In this document: positions 60,232-62,499 of the stretch, piece after piece
Position numbering within the stretch: the stretch's first letter is position 1
How the letters are laid out: the number at the start of each line of letters is the position of its first letter
From: Propionibacteriaceae bacterium UBA6122
GTDB lineage: Bacteria; Actinomycetota; Actinomycetes; Propionibacteriales; Propionibacteriaceae
Assembly: GCA_002428365.1 (NCBI GenBank)
Contig: DIVW01000031.1
Span: 6,953 to 69,451, forward strand
Direction of reading: 5' to 3'
DNA length: 62,499 nt
Program-made: the position numbers and the translations under genes
Notes under the pieces: model-generated
Database searches by the model: none
What the model was told of the DNA's origin: nothing
What the model saw: only the letters and a program-made list of their open reading frames with translations

Positions 60232-61929
60232 TCAGCGTTTCGGCAGCACCAACAACGTGATTGAGTAGCCGGGGTAGCTGGTCTTGAGGTATTTGCCCTT
60301 GCGGGTGAGCGAAGACTTCTTCAGAATCTTGCGCAGGTTCGCCGAGGAGTAGCGATACACCGCCGCTTTCGACTTGCTGGCAAAGTTCTTCAAACTCAGA
60401 GTTGAGGTGATCGACGACTTGGTCTTGTTGATCACCATGATGGTCAGCGCCCCGTCCCGGCTGCGCCGGGCGGCATAGACCGCCAGCTTGCCGGTGGCCG
60501 CGCTGCCAGCCTTGACCGAGATGTCGCCGAATTGGGCGCCTTTGCCGTTGTAGTTGCGGTACATCCGGAAGGCGTAGGCCCACGGATCGCTGGCCTTGGA
60601 CGGGCCCCACAAGGTGGCCAGATCCAGCCCTTCGCGGCCGTAAATGCCGAGCACATCGGCTTGGGCGAGGGCCCCGTTCATCGACTCCAGGCCGCCGAAG
60701 TTGTATTCGGTGATCGCGGTCTTGGTGCCCGGGTAGTACTGCTTCGTCCAGGCCTTCATGGTGCGAATCCAGGCCAGCGGCTTGCGTCCATTGGCGTCAC
60801 TGATCCAGGACTCATCGACGTAGGTCGGATCCCACAGCGAGCGGGTGCTGCGCAGGCGCCGGGCCTGGGTGGCGGCATTGCCGGCCGAGCTGAGCGCGAC
60901 CCCGCTCGCTTGGGGGTAGTAGTGCTCGTCGAAGTAGTCCAGCAGGCGTACCCCGCCGGTCTTCTGAGCAGCGGCGAATTGCTGCAAATACCAGGCGCCC
61001 AGGGGCAGGCCGCCGTGGGCATCGCGGTCGGCGGTGGAGCGTCCGCAGTCGTCGGCGGCGGAGTAGTAGTAGGCGCACCAGCCCCAGTCGCTGGGCCCGA
61101 GGACGGCCGAGCTGCCATCGGCGGCCTTGATCGCGCTCGCGGTGGCTTGGGACTTGCTCCACAGCTCGTCGTTGGTGAGCGGGTTGGGGTGGACGTCGCG
61201 GTGGGTGCTGTTCCACAGCACTGGTTCATTGTCGAGCGAGTAGAACTTCACTCCGCCGGCCGCGGCGGTGCCGTAGCGGCCCACCAGTGAGGAGACCATG
61301 TTTCGCGCGAAGGTGGCGCCTGCAGCGGTGGAAGTGGTGTTCGGGTCAGCGTTCAACTGGGTGGAGTAGCCGTTGGTGGTGCCGTTGCCGCAGTTGGCGT
61401 CCCAGGGATCGAAGCTGTCTTGGTTGGCGAAGGACGAGCGCGGGTAGGAGCAGGTGAAGGGGTGGCTGGTCGGGGAGTCCTTCGACACCCAGCCGATCAT
61501 CGGGACGGTGACCAGGCTCGCCGATTTGGCGGCCCGGTTGCGCTCGATGGTGGCGGTGAGGGTTTGGCCGGAGGCGGCCACGATGTTTTCGAAGTACCAG
61601 TCTTCGCCGGTGTTGTAGGTGTTGTTGGTGTAGTTGTAGCGCGAGGTGGCATTGCCGCCCCAGCGGTCCACCGGCACGTTGAACGCCGTGGTGAGCCCGG
61701 AGGTTCGGCCGGCGAAGTTGATGCCATAGATGTAGGGGCTGATGGGATGGCGGCCGGCGTTCGCGTCCACGCTTAGCGCCGCCTTGGTCGCCTTTTTGGC
61801 AGGTGCTGCGAACAGGGCTGGCGCAACACCGCGGCTGGCTTGGACCGGCGTGCCGAGTGCCGGGGTGGCGGGCAGGGCCAGCAGGGCGAGGGTGACGCCT
61901 GCCGTAGTCAGGAGGTGACGCGTGCGCAT
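60232..61929 (-). CDS. Secreted GH44 family glycoside hydrolase
   Basis: 565 residues from ATG 61929. Signal peptide LLTTAGVTLALLALPATPALG. GH44 catalytic domain: GRHPISPYIYGINFAG, VPVDRWGGNATSRYNY, WYFENI, YSLDNEPVLWNSTHRDVH with the acid/base Glu in NEP, and the nucleophile region KTAITEYNFGG. GH44 enzymes cut cellulose, xyloglucan or mannan-type glucans. The C-terminal ~80 residues form a beta-sandwich accessory domain. Suggests life on plant-derived material, by inference. Confidence 0.92.
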   Translation of the reverse strand: MRTRHLLTTAGVTLALLALPATPALGTPVQASRGVAPALFAAPAKKATKAALSVDANAGRHPISPYIYGINFAGRTSGLTTAFNVPVDRWGGNATSRYNYTNNTYNTGEDWYFENIVAASGQTLTATIERNRAAKSASLVTVPMIGWVSKDSPTSHPFTCSYPRSSFANQDSFDPWDANCGNGTTNGYSTQLNADPNTTSTAAGATFARNMVSSLVGRYGTAAAGGVKFYSLDNEPVLWNSTHRDVHPNPLTNDELWSKSQATASAIKAADGSSAVLGPSDWGWCAYYYSAADDCGRSTADRDAHGGLPLGAWYLQQFAAAQKTGGVRLLDYFDEHYYPQASGVALSSAGNAATQARRLRSTRSLWDPTYVDESWISDANGRKPLAWIRTMKAWTKQYYPGTKTAITEYNFGGLESMNGALAQADVLGIYGREGLDLATLWGPSKASDPWAYAFRMYRNYNGKGAQFGDISVKAGSAATGKLAVYAARRSRDGALTIMVINKTKSSITSTLSLKNFASKSKAAVYRYSSANLRKILKKSSLTRKGKYLKTSYPGYSITLLVLPKR

Positions 61930-62159
61930 GCCTTCATTGTGATCACTGGTGTCGGGCGTGGGGCGGCACCGACGGATATTTTTATCGACGCTGGCGGTGG
62001 TCGATGGCGGCATGATCGTGCCGGTTCGGCCGGGTGGCGGGCTATTTGGGAGCCGATCCATCGCAAATCGGCACGATAGTGCCGGAAATGGTTGCATTGG
62101 CTGGCCTCTCCGGGCAGTATTGGATCGAAAGGGCATGATCGTGCCGGTTTGGAGGAGTG
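61930..62159. promoter_or_regulatory. hipBA control region with three operator-like palindromes
   Basis: Three near-identical 14-bp dyads GGCATGATCGTGCC (62009-62022), GGCACGATAGTGCC (62070-62083) and GGCATGATCGTGCC (62132-62145). Their starts are 61 and 62 bp apart, close to six turns of DNA. The last ends 14 bp before the hipB-like start. HipB is known to repress hipBA through several palindromes, so these are the likely operators. Confidence 0.7.
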
Positions 62160-62363
62160 ATGGAGTCGCTCGCTGAGTTGTCCAGGCAGCGTCGCAAAGC
62201 CCTGCGCCTCACTCAGGCTGAGGTGGCCGAGTTGGCCGGGGTGTCGGAGCGGTTCGTCCGGCTCGTCGAAGCTGGCAAGCCGACGATCAGGCTCGACAAG
62301 CTGCAACCGCTGCTCGAAGTGCTCGGACTTCGCCTTCGGGTGGAACTGCGGGGTGGGGCATGA
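62160..62363 (+). CDS. hipB: HipB-like antitoxin (HTH_3 regulator)
   Basis: 67 residues. Cro/C1-type helix-turn-helix: KALRLTQAEVAELAGVSERFVRLVEAGKPTIRLDKLQPLLEVLGLRL. ATG 62160 after GAGGAG. The stop overlaps the next ATG (ATGA), coupling it to the HipA-like gene. Expected to neutralise HipA and to repress the operon. Confidence 0.88.
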   Translation: MESLAELSRQRRKALRLTQAEVAELAGVSERFVRLVEAGKPTIRLDKLQPLLEVLGLRLRVELRGGA

Positions 62364-62499
62364 GCGACCCTCGTGACGTCCGTCGGGCGGAGGTCTATAA
62401 GGCCGGGGTGCTAGCGGCCACGCTGACCAGGGCAGGAGGTGGGGTCCGCTTCGAGTATCTGGCTGACTACGCCGGTGCTGCGGTGGCGCACAGCCTGGC
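62360..62499 (+). CDS. hipA: HipA-like toxin, N-terminal part (cut by window end)
   Basis: 46 residues visible from ATG 62360: RRAEVYKAGVLAATLTRAGGGVRFEYLADYAGAAVAHSL, the HipA N-terminal subdomain pattern (VY..G...g.L.r...g..F.Y...Y). HipA kinases phosphorylate glutamyl-tRNA synthetase. The kinase part lies beyond the window. Confidence 0.82.
   Translation, partial: MSDPRDVRRAEVYKAGVLAATLTRAGGGVRFEYLADYAGAAVAHSL

Noticed and set aside
1..62499. CRISPR array, insertion sequence or prophage
   Set aside because: The only regular repeats are the 27-bp tandem units without spacers; no cas, transposase, integrase or phage gene was recognised.

Overview
The window reads as a chromosomal segment of a high-GC Gram-positive actinobacterium. 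Indicators are strong G/C bias at third codon positions, GTG/TTG starts, short or absent leaders, a mycothiol-type GT4/PIG-L gene pair, FprA-type ferredoxin reductase, PdxST vitamin B6 synthesis, an LAxTG (class E sortase) surface protein, and many lipoproteins and exported glycan hydrolases. A member of the Propionibacteriales would fit, but that is inference and no marker gene here proves it. I saw no rRNA, tRNA, CRISPR array, transposase or prophage gene. Coding density is high. About 60 genes are supported, plus several RNA and DNA elements.

Layout. 1-5.5 kb: tail of a surface protein, a large LuxR-type regulator, a likely stand-alone small RNA with its own promoter and terminator, then an MFS exporter/galM pair. 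5.5-9.3 kb: mshA-like GT4, PIG-L deacetylase, fprA and a Dabb protein. 9.3-19.8 kb: TetR, membrane and lipoproteins, an MGDG-synthase-like glycosyltransferase, photolyase, a TspO-like protein, a degenerate ApbE, and a Crp/Fnr regulator with a perfect FNR-type box upstream. 19.9-26.1 kb: LAxTG protein, DUF2752, RDD protein, threonine catabolism (tdh-kbl) separated by three 27-bp repeats, and a MarR/PPOX pair with an 18-bp palindromic operator. 26.2-28.9 kb: two tandem copies of a small membrane protein plus ECF sigma factor module. 28.9-34.8 kb: GH114, pdxR divergent from pdxST, a manganese (yybP-ykoY) riboswitch driving terC, and rhomboid. 34.8-42.4 kb: patatin, DinB, DUF2199, an adenine/adenosine deaminase homologue that has lost its catalytic residues, NUDIX, YegP, dual-specificity phosphatase and an MBL/beta-CASP RNase. 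42.4-50.6 kb: large subtilase, Nif11-like leader peptide gene, isochorismatase, methyltransferase, DUF1295 and acyl-CoA synthetase. 50.6-62.5 kb: secreted nuclease/phosphatase, esterase, cupin, AhpC, GH25, AbrB, alpha/beta hydrolase, proC, lipoprotein and GH44. It ends in a hipBA toxin-antitoxin start preceded by three evenly spaced operator-like palindromes.

The best leads for undescribed biology are the 2.9-3.1 kb small RNA, the duplicated ECF sigma/membrane-partner locus, the deaminase-fold protein with a rewritten active site, the orphan Nif11-type peptide, and the dispersed TTCGAC/GTCGAA repeat family.
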